Source: Pulveribacter suum (GTDB lineage: Bacteria > Pseudomonadota > Gammaproteobacteria > Burkholderiales > Burkholderiaceae_C). From it: a stretch of 64,000 bases of DNA. The DNA lies in the NCBI RefSeq assembly GCF_003013695.1, contig NZ_CP027792.1:3244501-3308500 (forward strand), in the 5' to 3' direction. A program made the position numbers and the translations under genes. The notes below the pieces were generated by a model that had not been told where the DNA came from, did no database searches, and saw only the letters and a program-made list of their open reading frames with translations. Position 1 is the stretch's first letter; every line of letters starts with the position of its first letter. Shown piece after piece: positions 7,647-16,427 of this stretch.

Positions 7647-8843
7647 TCAGACGCGCTCGAAGATGCCCGCTGCGCCCTGCCCCATGCCGACGCACATGGT
7701 GACCATGCCGTACTTGAGCTGCTTGCGGCGCAGCGCGTGCACCACGGTGGCCGAGCGGATGGCGCCGGTGGCGCCCAGCGGGTGCCCCAGGGCGATGGCG
7801 CCGCCCATGGGGTTGACCTTGGCCGGGTCCAGACCCAGGGTGTTGACGACGGCCAGCGACTGCGCGGCAAAGGCCTCGTTCAGCTCGTACCAGCCGATGT
7901 CTTCTGCCTTGAGCCCCGCGTAGCGCAGCGCGGCGGGGATGGCCTCGATGGGGCCGATGCCCATGATGGCCGGCGGCACGCCGCGGCTGGCGTAGCTGAC
8001 GAAGCGCGCCAGCGGCGTCAGGCCAAAGCGCTTGACGGCCGCTTCGCTGGCCAGGATCAGCGCGCCGGCGCCGTCGCTGGTCTGCGAGCTGTTGCCCGCC
8101 GTCACCGTGCCGCGCGCGGCAAACACCGTGCGCAGCTTGGCCAGGCCTTCCAGGGTGGTGTCGGGGCGCGGGCCCTCGTCCAGATCGACGGTGCGGGTCT
8201 TTTGCACCAGTTCGCCGGTGGCCAGGTCCACGCTGCGGTCGGTCACCTCGATGGGCGTGATCTCGTCCTTGAATTCGCCCGCCTGCTGCGCGGCGATGGC
8301 GCGGCGGTGCGACTCCAGCGCAAACGCGTCCTGCGCGTCGCGGGGCACCTTCCATTGCTGCGCCACCTTCTCGGCCGTCAGGCCCATGCCGTAGGCAATG
8401 CCCACGTCGCCATCGCGCTCGAAGATCGAGGGCGACAGGCTGGGCGCGTTGCCCATCATGGGCACCATGCTCATGCTCTCCACGCCGGCGGCGATCATCA
8501 CGTCGGCCTCGCCCACGCGGATGCGGTCGGCCGCCATGGCCACGGCCGACAGGCCCGAGGCGCAAAAGCGGTTCACGGTGATGCCGCCCACGCTGGTGGG
8601 CAGGCCCGCCAGCACCGCGCCGATGCGCGCCACGTTCAGGCCCTGCTGGGCCTCGGGGATGGCGCAGCCGCAGACGATGTCCTCGATCGCCTGCGGATCC
8701 AGCCCCGGCGCCTGCGCCAGGGCGGACTTCAGGATGGTGGCCAGCAGGTCGTCGGGCCGGTAGTTGCGGAAAAAGCCCTTGTGCGAGCGCCCGATGGGCG
8801 TGCGCGTGGCGGCGACGATGTAGGCGTCTTGCTGTTGTTTCAC
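7647..8843 (-). CDS. fadA: Acetyl-CoA C-acyltransferase (thiolase)
   Basis: A 398-residue thiolase for the last step of beta-oxidation. The acyl-accepting Cys94 lies in NRFCASGLSA, His354 in GHPLGATGA and the second Cys384 in CVGMGQGAA, so the triad is complete. Length and motifs fit the degradative FadA/PcaF class. It lies 131 bp downstream of the FadB-like gene on the same strand, which supports an alpha/beta-type beta-oxidation pair; a G/C-rich repeat lies between them. Confidence 0.93.
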   Translation of the reverse strand: MKQQQDAYIVAATRTPIGRSHKGFFRNYRPDDLLATILKSALAQAPGLDPQAIEDIVCGCAIPEAQQGLNVARIGAVLAGLPTSVGGITVNRFCASGLSAVAMAADRIRVGEADVMIAAGVESMSMVPMMGNAPSLSPSIFERDGDVGIAYGMGLTAEKVAQQWKVPRDAQDAFALESHRRAIAAQQAGEFKDEITPIEVTDRSVDLATGELVQKTRTVDLDEGPRPDTTLEGLAKLRTVFAARGTVTAGNSSQTSDGAGALILASEAAVKRFGLTPLARFVSYASRGVPPAIMGIGPIEAIPAALRYAGLKAEDIGWYELNEAFAAQSLAVVNTLGLDPAKVNPMGGAIALGHPLGATGAIRSATVVHALRRKQLKYGMVTMCVGMGQGAAGIFERV

Positions 8844-8905
8844 GATGGTTGTCCTTGTCTATTGCCTGATGGCACTGGCGCATAACCTCTGAGGCATGGC
8901 ACGGG

Positions 8906-8971
8906 CGCATGCCAGGCCAGCAGGCGCCGTGGATCTGGCTTTGCCAGGCCCCCAGCGGCTCAGGGGGTTGG
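8906..8971 (-). repeat. G/C-rich post-stop element, copy 1
   Basis: On the minus strand it begins about 10 nt after the stop of the FadB-like gene with CCCCCTGAGCCGC and continues with GGCAAAGCCAGATCCACGG and GCTGGCCTGGC. The last blocks recur nearly unchanged in the copy at 62030-62118. It is shorter than the other two copies. Confidence 0.7.
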
Positions 8972-8974
8972 TCA

Positions 8975-11398
8975 TCAATTCCGAACCGGCTTGCCGGTGC
9001 TCAGCATGCCCAGGATGCGCTCCTGCGTCTTCGGGTGCTCGATCAGGGCGCAGAAGGCCTTGCGCTCCAGCGCCATCAGGTATTCCTCGCTGACCAGCGT
9101 GCCGGCGTCCACGTCGCCGCCGCAGACCACCTCGGCGATCAGGGTGGCGATGTGCTGGTCGTGCTCGCTGATGAAGCCGCCGCCATGCATGTTCACCAGC
9201 TGGCCGCGGATGGTGGCGATGCCGCTGCGCCCGGCCACGGGGAACAGGCGGCGCAGGGGCGCGCGCCAGCCGCCAGCGGCCATGGCGCGGGCTTCGTTGA
9301 CAGCGACGAACAGCACCTCGTCCTTGTGCGGCACGATGAGGTCGGACTCCAGCAGGTAGCCCAGCTTCTTCGACTCGATGGCGCTGGTACCCACCTTGGC
9401 CATGGCGGCGGCGGAGAAGCCCTCGGTCAGGAAGGGCAGCAGATCCTTGCCGGTGCTGGCGGCGGCGTTCTCGGCCGCGCGGCGGGCGATGTAGGTCAGC
9501 CCGCCGGCGCCGGGCACCAGGCCCACGCCCACTTCGACCAGGCCGATGTAGCTTTCCATGTGCGCCACGCGGCGCGCGCTGTGGATGGCCAGCTCGCAGC
9601 CGCCGCCCAGCGCCATGCCGTGAATGGCGGAGATCACCGGCACCTGGGCGTAGCGCAGTCGCAGCATCAGCTTTTGCAGCTCGTGCTCCACCTCTTCGAT
9701 GGCACCAATGCCGGCGACCACATACGCGGGCATGGTGGCCTGCAAGTCAGCGCCAACCGAGAACGGCGCGTCGCCCGACCAGATGACCAGGCCGTCGTAC
9801 TCGCGCTCGGCCAGGTCCACCGCTTCCACCAGCCCTTCCATCACGTCCGGGCTGATGGCGTGCATCTTGCTCTGGATGCTGGCGATCAGCACGCGCCCTC
9901 CCGCCGGGCAGACCTCGCGGTCCAGCGTCCAGACGCGCAGCGCGTCCGTGTTGCTGACGGTGGTGCCGGCCGTGCGCCAGTCGGGCAGGTTGTCTTCACC
10001 CAGCAGCTTCTCGGGGAAGTACTGGCGCTCATAGACAGGCAGCTGGCGGCGCGGCACGAACTTGCCGCTGCGCGCGCTCCACGAGCCCTGCGCCGTATGC
10101 ACGCCGCCGGCCTCGGCCACGGGGCCCTTGAAGACCCACTCGGGCAGCGGCGCCTTGGACAGTGCCTTGCCCGCGTCGATGTCCTCCTGGATCATCTTCG
10201 CCACTTCCAGCCAGCCGGCCTGCTGCCACAGCTCGAAGGGGCCCTGCTTCATGCCGAAGCCCCAGCGCATGGCCTGGTCCACGTCGCGCGCGGTGTCGGC
10301 TATTTGTGCCAGGTGCACGGCAGCGTAGTGAAAGCTGTTGCGCAGGATGGCCCACAGGAACTGGCCCTGCGCGCCTTCCGCGTTGCGCAGCAGCTTCAGG
10401 CGCTCGGCGGCGGGCTTTTTCAGCATGCGGCCATAGACCTCGTCGGCCTTTTGGCCGCCCGGCACGTACTCCTCGCCTTCCAGATCGAAGCGCAGGATGT
10501 CGCGGCCGACCTTCTTGTAGAAGCCTGCCTTGGCCTTCTGGCCCAGGTGGCCCAGCTCGATCAGCTTGGCCAGCACCGGCGGCGTGCCGAAGCTCTCGTA
10601 GAACGGGTCGGTCTCCAGGCTGAGGTTGTCCTGCAGCGTCTTGATGACGTGCGCCATGGTGTCCAGGCCCACCACGTCGGCGGTGCGAAACGTCCCGCTG
10701 GAAGCGCGGCCGAGCTTCTTGCCCGTCAGGTCGTCCACCACATCGAAGGTCAGGCCGAAGTTCTCGACCTCCTTCATGGTCGAGAGCATGCCGGCGATGC
10801 CCACGCGGTTGGCGATGAAGTTGGGCGTGTCGTGCGCACGCACCACGCCCTTGCCCAGAGCGGTGGTGACGAAGGCTTCGAGCTGATCGAGCACTTCGGG
10901 CTGCGTGGTGGGCGTGTTGATCAGCTCCACCAGCACCATGTAGCGCGGCGGGTTGAAGAAGTGGATGCCGCAAAAGCGCGGACGCAGGGCTTCAGGCAGC
11001 GCCTCGGACAGCTTGGTGATCGACAGGCCCGAGGTGTTGCTCGCCAGGATGGCGTGCTTGGCCACGTGCGGGGCGATCTTGTGGTACAGGTCCTGCTTCC
11101 AGTCCATGCGCTCGGCGATCGCCTCGATCACCAGGTCGCAGTCCTTGAGCAGGTGCATGTGCTCTTCGTAGTTCGCCGCCTGGATCAGGTCGGCGTCGTC
11201 GGCCACGCCCAGCGGCGAGGGCTTGAGCTTCTTCAGGTTGGCGATGGCCTTGGTGACGATGCCGTTCTTCGGACCTTCCTTGGCGGGCAGGTCGAACAGC
11301 ACCACCGGCACCTTCACGTTGACGAGATGGGCCGCAATCTGCGCGCCCATCACGCCCGCGCCGAGCACGGCGACTTTTCTCACGTTGAAACGAGACAT
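8975..11398 (-). CDS. 3-hydroxyacyl-CoA dehydrogenase / enoyl-CoA hydratase fusion (FadB/FadN-like)
   Basis: An 807-residue bifunctional beta-oxidation enzyme. The NAD-binding dehydrogenase comes first (GAGVMG at 13-18, then HFFNPPRYM with the catalytic His) and the crotonase domain lies in the C-terminal third (SVGADLQ, GMALGGGCELAIHS, EVGVGLVPGAGG, both catalytic Glu present). This order is the reverse of classical FadB and matches FadN-type proteins. Start MSRFNVRKV. With the thiolase downstream it performs hydration, oxidation and thiolysis of acyl-CoA. Confidence 0.92.
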   Translation of the reverse strand: MSRFNVRKVAVLGAGVMGAQIAAHLVNVKVPVVLFDLPAKEGPKNGIVTKAIANLKKLKPSPLGVADDADLIQAANYEEHMHLLKDCDLVIEAIAERMDWKQDLYHKIAPHVAKHAILASNTSGLSITKLSEALPEALRPRFCGIHFFNPPRYMVLVELINTPTTQPEVLDQLEAFVTTALGKGVVRAHDTPNFIANRVGIAGMLSTMKEVENFGLTFDVVDDLTGKKLGRASSGTFRTADVVGLDTMAHVIKTLQDNLSLETDPFYESFGTPPVLAKLIELGHLGQKAKAGFYKKVGRDILRFDLEGEEYVPGGQKADEVYGRMLKKPAAERLKLLRNAEGAQGQFLWAILRNSFHYAAVHLAQIADTARDVDQAMRWGFGMKQGPFELWQQAGWLEVAKMIQEDIDAGKALSKAPLPEWVFKGPVAEAGGVHTAQGSWSARSGKFVPRRQLPVYERQYFPEKLLGEDNLPDWRTAGTTVSNTDALRVWTLDREVCPAGGRVLIASIQSKMHAISPDVMEGLVEAVDLAEREYDGLVIWSGDAPFSVGADLQATMPAYVVAGIGAIEEVEHELQKLMLRLRYAQVPVISAIHGMALGGGCELAIHSARRVAHMESYIGLVEVGVGLVPGAGGLTYIARRAAENAAASTGKDLLPFLTEGFSAAAMAKVGTSAIESKKLGYLLESDLIVPHKDEVLFVAVNEARAMAAGGWRAPLRRLFPVAGRSGIATIRGQLVNMHGGGFISEHDQHIATLIAEVVCGGDVDAGTLVSEEYLMALERKAFCALIEHPKTQERILGMLSTGKPVRN

Positions 11399-11445
11399 TC
11401 AAATATTCCTAGTCGATTCACCACACAGCGCCGACATGCGAGTGC

Positions 11446-11521
11446 AGCCGCGGATCCGGCTGTGCCGGTCCGCTGGGTGCGCCCCCTCGGGGGGGGAGGC
11501 GCCGCAGGCGCTTCGGGGGGG
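11446..11521 (-). repeat. G/C-rich post-stop element, copy 2
   Basis: On the minus strand the element abuts the TAA of the DUF2147 gene: CCCCCCCGAAGCGCC, TGCGGCGCC, CCCCCGAGGGGG, then CCAGCGGACCGGCACAGCCGG. The blocks align with the copies at 8906-8971 and 62030-62118. Short internal inverted repeats (GGCGCCTGCGGCGCC, CCCCCTCGGGGGG) could form hairpins. Confidence 0.7.
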
Positions 11522-11956
11522 TTAGTTGACGCGCTGCCAGGTCTGCGTGCGCCCGAAGGGCCCGATGGAGCCGCGCACTTCCAGCTTCTGGCCGCCGTCC
11601 GCGGGCGTCAGCCGCAGGGTGTATTGCTTGCCGTTTTCCGGGTCGAGGATCTTGCCGCCCTCCCACACGTCCTTGCCTTCGGCCTTCTTCGCGCCCGTGA
11701 TGATGGGCAGGCCGACCATGGGCTGGTCCTTGAGCGCGTCCTTGCACTCCACGCACTTGGCGGCCGGGTCGGCGTCCTTGCGCAGGAGCTTTTCGATACG
11801 GCCTTCCAGCGCGCCGCCATGCTCCTCGATGCGGATCTCGGACTTGGCCTCGCCGGTCTTGTCGTCCATGCTGCGCCACAGGCCCACGGGGCTCATCTGG
11901 GCCCACGTGGGGGCGGCGATTGCTGCAAAAACAATAGCTGCTAGCGCTTGTCTCAT
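11522..11956 (-). CDS. Secreted DUF2147 protein
   Basis: A 144-residue small exported protein. An N-terminal signal peptide (MRQALAAIVFAAIAAPTWA) precedes a DUF2147 domain typified by SPVGLWRSMDDKTGEAKSEI near the start and GGKILDPENGKQYTLRLTP. Members are periplasmic or secreted with no settled function. The gene often travels with acyl-CoA dehydrogenase genes in related genomes, as here. Notably, the first codons and most of the signal-peptide hydrophobic stretch are read from half a copy of the dispersed palindrome (11926-11956). Confidence 0.85.
   Translation of the reverse strand: MRQALAAIVFAAIAAPTWAQMSPVGLWRSMDDKTGEAKSEIRIEEHGGALEGRIEKLLRKDADPAAKCVECKDALKDQPMVGLPIITGAKKAEGKDVWEGGKILDPENGKQYTLRLTPADGGQKLEVRGSIGPFGRTQTWQRVN
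11926..11956 (+). repeat. Dispersed palindrome, copy 4 (half element forming a signal peptide)
   Basis: AACAATAGCTGCTAGCGCTTG on the plus strand matches the left arm of the consensus. Read on the minus strand in the DUF2147 frame it gives RQALAAIV, the same frame as the copies inside rfbD, the YgjP-like gene and the E2 gene. Confidence 0.6.
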
Positions 11957-12036
11957 AAGGGTTCCAGGTCAAAAAGGCTTGAAAACACGAAACAGGGAGC
12001 GCGCCCCCGCACGCGGCGGGGCGCACGGCTTGTGGT

Positions 12037-13833
12037 TTACGCCAGGGCGGCGTCCGTGTCCATCAGCACCTTGCTTCCGGCGCGCGCGGTGCGCATCAGC
12101 GTCGCGGTTTCGGGGAACAGCTTGGCGAAGTAGAAGCGCGCCGTCTGCAGCTTGGCGACGTAGAACGGGTCGGTGTTGCCGGCCGCGATCTCGCGCAGCG
12201 CCACCTGGGCCATGCGGGCGAACAGGTAGCCGAACACCAGGTGGCCGGCCACGCGCAGGTAGTCCACGGCAGCGGCGCCCACTTCGTCGGGGTTCTGAAA
12301 GCCCCGGAAGCCGATCTCGGTGGTGAACTTGGTCATCTGGTCGCCCAGGTAGGCGATCGGGTTGATGAACTCGGCCATCTTCTCGTTCACGCCTTCCTCC
12401 TGCACCAGCTGGCCGACCAGCTTGCCGAATTTTTTGAGCGTGGCGCCGTTGTTGCCCAGCACCTTGCGGCCCAGCAGGTCCAGCGACTGGATGGTGTTGG
12501 TGCCTTCATAGATCATGTTGATGCGGTTGTCGCGCACGAACTGCTCCATGCCCCATTCCTTGATGAAGCCATGGCCGCCGAAGACCTGCATGCAGGCGTT
12601 GGTGGCGACGTGGCCGTTGTCGGTCACGAAGGCCTTGACGATGGGAGTCAGCAGCGCGACCAGTTCGTCCGAGTCCTTGCGCACCTTCTCGTCGGGGTGG
12701 CCGTGGGCCTTGTCCAGCAGCAGGGTGCAGAAAACCTGCAGGGCGCGGGCGCCTTCAGCATACGCCTTGGCCGTGAGCAGCATCTTGCGCACGTCGGGGT
12801 GCACGATGATGGGATCGGCTTCCTTGTCCGGCGCCTTCTTGCCCGACAGGCTGCGCATCTGGATGCGGTCCTTGGCGTAGGCCAGGGCGTTCTGGAAAGC
12901 CACTTCGGTCAGGCCCAGCGACTGGTTGCCCACGCCCAGGCGTGCGGCGTTCATCATCACGAACATGGCGGCCAAGCCCTTGTGGGGCTCGCCCACCAGG
13001 GTGCCGGTGGCGCCGTCGATGGCGATCTGCGCCGTGGCGTTGCCGTGGATGCCCATCTTGTGCTCCAGGCCCGTGCAGAAGATGGGGTTGCGCTCGCCCA
13101 GCGAGCCGTCGGCCTTGACGTGGAACTTCGGCACCACGAACAGGCTGATGCCCTTGCTGCCCTTGGGCGCGTCCGGCAGGCGGGCCAGCACCAGGTGCAC
13201 GATGTTCTCGGTGAAGTCGTGCTCGCCGGCGCTGATGAAGATCTTGTTGCCGGTGATCTTGTAGGTGCCATCGCCCTGGGGCTCGGCCTTGGTGCGCAGC
13301 ATGCCCAGATCGGTGCCGCAGTGCGGCTCGGTCAGGCACATGGTGCCGGTCCACTCGCCGCTGACCAGCTTGGGCAGGTAGGTCTTCTTCTGCTCGTCGG
13401 TGCCGTGGGCGACCAGCGCCTCATAGGCACCGTGCGACAGGCCGGGGTACATGGTCCAGGCCTGGTTGGCGCTGTTGAGCATCTCGTACAGGCACTGGTT
13501 CACCGTGTGCGGCAGGCCCTGGCCGCCGAACTCGGGGTCGCACGACAAGGCCGGCCAGCCGCCTTCGACGTACTGGCGGTAGGCCTCCTTGAAGCCCTTC
13601 GGCGGCGTGACCTCGTGCGTCGCGGTGTCGAGTTTGCAGCCCTCGGTGTCGCCGCTGATGTTCAGCGGGAAGGCGACGCCGGCGGCGAACTTGCCGGCTT
13701 CTTCCAGCACGGCGTTGATGGTGTCCGCGTCCACCTCGGCGTGCGCCGGCATGGCCTTGAACTCGTCGGTGACCTTGAACACTTCATGCAGAACGAATTG
13801 CATGTCGCGCAGCGGGGGCGTGTAGATGGGCAT
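12037..13833 (-). CDS. Acyl-CoA dehydrogenase with C-terminal extension
   Basis: A 598-residue FAD-dependent acyl-CoA dehydrogenase that carries out the first step of beta-oxidation. Family features are GLSHGAYEALVAHGTDEQKKTY in two conserved blocks, MCLTEPHCGTDLG, ITGNKIFISAGEHD and GGHGFIKEWGMEQFVRD, with the extra C-terminal domain (MTKFTTEIGFRG, GYLFARMAQVAL) seen in long-chain members near 600 residues. It lies 81 bp upstream of DUF2147 and 55 bp downstream of the TetR gene, all on the minus strand, so regulation by that repressor is likely. Chain-length specificity is not apparent. Confidence 0.92.
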   Translation of the reverse strand: MPIYTPPLRDMQFVLHEVFKVTDEFKAMPAHAEVDADTINAVLEEAGKFAAGVAFPLNISGDTEGCKLDTATHEVTPPKGFKEAYRQYVEGGWPALSCDPEFGGQGLPHTVNQCLYEMLNSANQAWTMYPGLSHGAYEALVAHGTDEQKKTYLPKLVSGEWTGTMCLTEPHCGTDLGMLRTKAEPQGDGTYKITGNKIFISAGEHDFTENIVHLVLARLPDAPKGSKGISLFVVPKFHVKADGSLGERNPIFCTGLEHKMGIHGNATAQIAIDGATGTLVGEPHKGLAAMFVMMNAARLGVGNQSLGLTEVAFQNALAYAKDRIQMRSLSGKKAPDKEADPIIVHPDVRKMLLTAKAYAEGARALQVFCTLLLDKAHGHPDEKVRKDSDELVALLTPIVKAFVTDNGHVATNACMQVFGGHGFIKEWGMEQFVRDNRINMIYEGTNTIQSLDLLGRKVLGNNGATLKKFGKLVGQLVQEEGVNEKMAEFINPIAYLGDQMTKFTTEIGFRGFQNPDEVGAAAVDYLRVAGHLVFGYLFARMAQVALREIAAGNTDPFYVAKLQTARFYFAKLFPETATLMRTARAGSKVLMDTDAALA

Positions 13834-13887
13834 GCGGGTGGCTCCTGGAAAAAAACGGTGTTGAAACGAAAGAGGGGGCAGGAAAGA

Positions 13888-14553
13888 TCAGGCCGCGTAG
13901 CGGGCCAGGATGTTGTCGAAACCGGTGGTGGCCCGGCCGAGGGAGCCGGGCGTCTTCAAAAAGCGTGCCTCGTAGTGCAGCGCCAGGATCAGGCCGTGGA
14001 TCTCGAACAGCATCTGGTCCTCGTCCACATCGGCCTGCAGCTGGCCGCATTCCTTGCACTGCTGGATGCCGCGCTTCATGGCCGCCATCCAGGTCAGCAC
14101 CGAGCCGGCCAGCGCGTCGCGCACGGGTCCTTGGCGATCGTCGAACTCGACGGCGCCGCTGATGTAGATGCAGCCCGAGTCGATCTCGATGGAGGTGCGC
14201 TGCATCCAGTGGGCAAACATGGCGCGCAGGCGCGGCAGGCCGCGCTCCTCGGCCATGGCGGGGTAGAACACCTCCTGCTCGAAGCGCTGGTGGTATTCGC
14301 GCACCACGGAAATCTGCAGCTCCTCGCGCGAGCCGAAGTGGGCGAACACGCCGGACTTGCTCATGCCCGTCACATCGGCCAGCGCGCCGATGGACAGCCC
14401 CTCCAACCCGATGTGCGTGGCCAGGCCCAGGGCGGCCTCGATGATGGCTGCCTTGGTTTGCTGGCCCTTGTGCAGCACCCGGCCATCGCGCCGCGGCGCG
14501 CGGGCGGCCGGCTTGGCAGCCAGGGAAGGGATGGAAGGCGAGGAGGCAGGCAT
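13888..14553 (-). CDS. TetR family regulator of the fatty-acid cluster
   Basis: A 221-residue repressor. The helix-turn-helix lies at about 50-77 (GLEGLSIGALADVTGMSKSG, then VFAHFGSREEL) and the C-terminal ligand domain carries WMQRTSIEIDSGCIYISGA. I start at MPASSPS. An upstream GTG would extend the protein through a palindromic site that looks like its own operator. It is the first gene of the minus-strand run leading into the acyl-CoA dehydrogenase. TetR regulators of acyl-CoA metabolism (for example FadP of betaproteobacteria) are known, but assignment to a named one is inference. Confidence 0.85.
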   Translation of the reverse strand: MPASSPSIPSLAAKPAARAPRRDGRVLHKGQQTKAAIIEAALGLATHIGLEGLSIGALADVTGMSKSGVFAHFGSREELQISVVREYHQRFEQEVFYPAMAEERGLPRLRAMFAHWMQRTSIEIDSGCIYISGAVEFDDRQGPVRDALAGSVLTWMAAMKRGIQQCKECGQLQADVDEDQMLFEIHGLILALHYEARFLKTPGSLGRATTGFDNILARYAA

Positions 14554-14560
14554 GGACAAA

Positions 14561-14587
14561 GCAAAACGAACGATCGTGCTATTTTGC
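14561..14587. promoter_or_regulatory. Candidate TetR operator upstream of the regulator gene
   Basis: An 8-bp perfect dyad ACGATCGT (14570-14577) flanked by the inverted hexamers GCAAAA (14561-14566) and TTTTGC (14582-14587), immediately upstream of the TetR start. Size and place fit an autoregulatory operator. I found no second clear copy before other genes of the cluster. Confidence 0.5.
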
Positions 14588-14634
14588 ACAAAAGCCGCCT
14601 GCCTGACCAGTCGGCACGCCTTGCCGACCGATCT

Positions 14635-14652
14635 TTAGGGGTAAACCCCTAA
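14635..14652. promoter_or_regulatory. Perfect dyad between two TetR-type genes
   Basis: TTAGGGG, TAAA, CCCCTAA: a 7-bp perfect inverted repeat located 80 bp upstream of the fatty-acid TetR gene and 16 bp beyond the slmA stop. It could be a second operator or a short terminator for slmA; there is no T run. Confidence 0.4.
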
Positions 14653-14667
14653 TTCCCGCACCCGCCT

Positions 14668-15321
14668 TCAGGCCAGCAGCGCCAGGGTGGCCTCCAGCTG
14701 CTCGGTGGGCTGGCGCTGAAAGCCGGTGCGCGCATAGCGTTGCAGGCGCCCGCGCAGCAGATCCACCATCGCGGCGGCACGCACCTGGGCAGCGGCCGTG
14801 GGCACGGCGTCGCCGCCCACCTGCAGCGCGCCGCGCAGGCACTGGCGCAGGCTGGCCTCCAGCTTGTCGAAGAACAGGTTCATGCGCTGCTGCAGCCGCT
14901 CGTGCTCCAGCACCAGGGCGTCGCCCACCATCACGCGCACCATGCCGGGGTTGCGCTCGCCGAACTGCAGCACCATGGCCACGATGCGCGCGGCGCGGCG
15001 CGCGCCGTCGTCGGCCTGCTGGGCGCTGTCCTCCAGCGCGGTGATCTGGCGTACCAGGGTGAAGACGCTGGTCTCGATGAAGTCGATCAGCCCCTCGAAC
15101 ATCTGCGCCTTGCTGGCGAAGTGGCGGTACAGCGCCGCTTCGCTGAAGCCCAGCTGGCGCGCCAGCGCGGCGGTGGTGATGCGCTCGGCGCCGGGCTGCT
15201 CCAGCATGGCGGCCAGGGTCTGCAGGATCTGCTCGCGCCGCTCGCCCGGGCGCGGCCGGCGGCGCGGCTGCTCGGTGGCGGCAGGGGTGGCGTCGAGGGC
15301 GAGGGTCTGCGTGTCGGACAT
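14668..15321 (-). CDS. slmA: Nucleoid occlusion factor SlmA (TetR family)
   Basis: A 217-residue TetR-fold DNA-binding protein that blocks FtsZ ring formation over the nucleoid. The segment GERREQILQTLAAMLEQPG (26-44), then TTAALARQLGFSEAALYRHF (49-68) with ASKAQMFEGLIDFIE, is highly typical of SlmA rather than metabolic TetR repressors. Start MSDTQTLALD. It follows argB on the same strand, a common arrangement in this family, with a dispersed palindrome in the 142-bp gap. The gene should not be read as a regulator of its neighbours. Confidence 0.88.
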   Translation of the reverse strand: MSDTQTLALDATPAATEQPRRRPRPGERREQILQTLAAMLEQPGAERITTAALARQLGFSEAALYRHFASKAQMFEGLIDFIETSVFTLVRQITALEDSAQQADDGARRAARIVAMVLQFGERNPGMVRVMVGDALVLEHERLQQRMNLFFDKLEASLRQCLRGALQVGGDAVPTAAAQVRAAAMVDLLRGRLQRYARTGFQRQPTEQLEATLALLA

Positions 15322-15353
15322 GAAGGGCGTCGTCAGGGGCCGGCGCGGCCTGT

Positions 15354-15412
15354 TGCTACCAAAAATAGAGCTTCCAACGCTTACCCAGTAAGCGCCGGAG
15401 CCACTTTTTACT
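15354..15412 (+). repeat. Dispersed palindrome, copy 5
   Basis: TTGCTACCAAAAATAGAGC, TTCCAACGCTTACCCAG and TAAGCGCCGGAGCCACTTTTT align with the consensus in the plus direction. It is in the argB-slmA intergenic gap, with several paired differences between arms. Confidence 0.68.
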
Positions 15413-15463
15413 ATGAATCTGCGGCGCACTGCCAAGGCGCCGCCAAGGGCATTCGGGCCGCCG

Positions 15464-16354
15464 CTATTGGCTGCGGATCATGGTGCCGTAGGCCTGGTCG
15501 GTCAGGATTTCCAGCAGCATGGCATGCGGCACCCGGCCATCGACGATGTGCACGGCGTTCACGCCGGCCTTGGCGGCGTCGATGGCGCCGGCCAGCTTGG
15601 GCAGCATGCCGCCGGAGATGGTGCCGTCGGCGATCAGGCCGTCGATCTGCTGCGGGGTGAGCTCGGGCAGCAGCTCGCCGGCCTTGTCCAGCACGCCGGG
15701 AATGTTGGTGAGCATCACCAGCTTTTCCGCCTGCAGTACGGTCGCCAGGCGGCTGGCCACCACGTCGGCGTTGATGTTGTAGCTCTCGTTGTCATCGCCA
15801 AAACCGATGGGACTGACCACGGGAATGAAGGCATCGTCCTGCAGCGCCTTGACCACGCTGGGGTCGATGGCCACGATGTCGCCCACCTGGCCCACGTCGT
15901 GCTCCACGGCCGGGTCCTTGTGGTCCAGCAGGCGCAGCTTGCGCGCGCGGATCATGCCGCCATCGCGCCCAGTCAGGCCCACGGCCTTGCCGCCCGCCTG
16001 GTTGATCAGGCCCACGATGTCCTGCTGCACCTCGCCGGCCAGCACCCATTCCACGACTTCCATGGTCTCGGCATCGGTCACGCGCATGCCCTGCACGAAC
16101 TCGCCCTTCTTGCCCAGGCGCTTGAGGGCCTGCTCGATCTGCGGCCCGCCGCCATGCACCACCACCGGGTTCATGCCCACCAGCTTGAGCAGCACCACGT
16201 CCTCGGCAAAGTCCTGTTGCAGCGCCGGGTCGGTCATGGCATTGCCGCCATACTTGATGACCATGGTCTTGCCATGGAACTGGCGGATGTAGGGCAGCGC
16301 CTGGGCGAGGATTTCGGCTTTGTCGCGCGGGGCGATGGATTGCAGGTCGGTCAT
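15464..16354 (-). CDS. argB: Acetylglutamate kinase
   Basis: A 296-residue amino acid kinase that phosphorylates N-acetylglutamate in arginine synthesis. It shows KYGGNAM (34-40), [20 protein letters not shown], the [12 protein letters not shown] block and [11 protein letters not shown], all typical. Start [16 protein letters not shown]; the upstream extension is not family-like. A CACAAT box on the minus strand about 40 bp upstream (16392-16397) is a possible -10. It is followed by slmA on the same strand. Confidence 0.96.
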   Translation of the reverse strand: MTDLQSIAPRDKAEILAQALPYIRQFHGKTMVIKYGGNAMTDPALQQDFAEDVVLLKLVGMNPVVVHGGGPQIEQALKRLGKKGEFVQGMRVTDAETMEVVEWVLAGEVQQDIVGLINQAGGKAVGLTGRDGGMIRARKLRLLDHKDPAVEHDVGQVGDIVAIDPSVVKALQDDAFIPVVSPIGFGDDNESYNINADVVASRLATVLQAEKLVMLTNIPGVLDKAGELLPELTPQQIDGLIADGTISGGMLPKLAGAIDAAKAGVNAVHIVDGRVPHAMLLEILTDQAYGTMIRSQ

Positions 16355-16427
16355 GGCGAGGCAGGCGGTTGCAGATGGAAACGGAGGGCAAATTGTGCCC
16401 CATCCCACTCGGTGCGCCGGCCAGTCG

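Noticed and set aside
8909..11944. Long plus-strand open frame (about 1000 codons) opposite the FadB-like and DUF2147 genes
   Set aside because: It is antisense to genes with clear families; its translation is His/Gly/Gln/Ala-rich low-complexity text typical of a GC-rich shadow frame.
12241..14652. Plus-strand open frame of about 800 codons opposite the acyl-CoA dehydrogenase and TetR genes
   Set aside because: Antisense frame rich in His, Gln and Val; crosses an intergenic gap and two real genes.
14668..15321. slmA as a second transcriptional regulator of the fatty-acid genes
   Set aside because: The helix-turn-helix block is SlmA-specific and the gene is paired with argB, not with the acyl-CoA genes.
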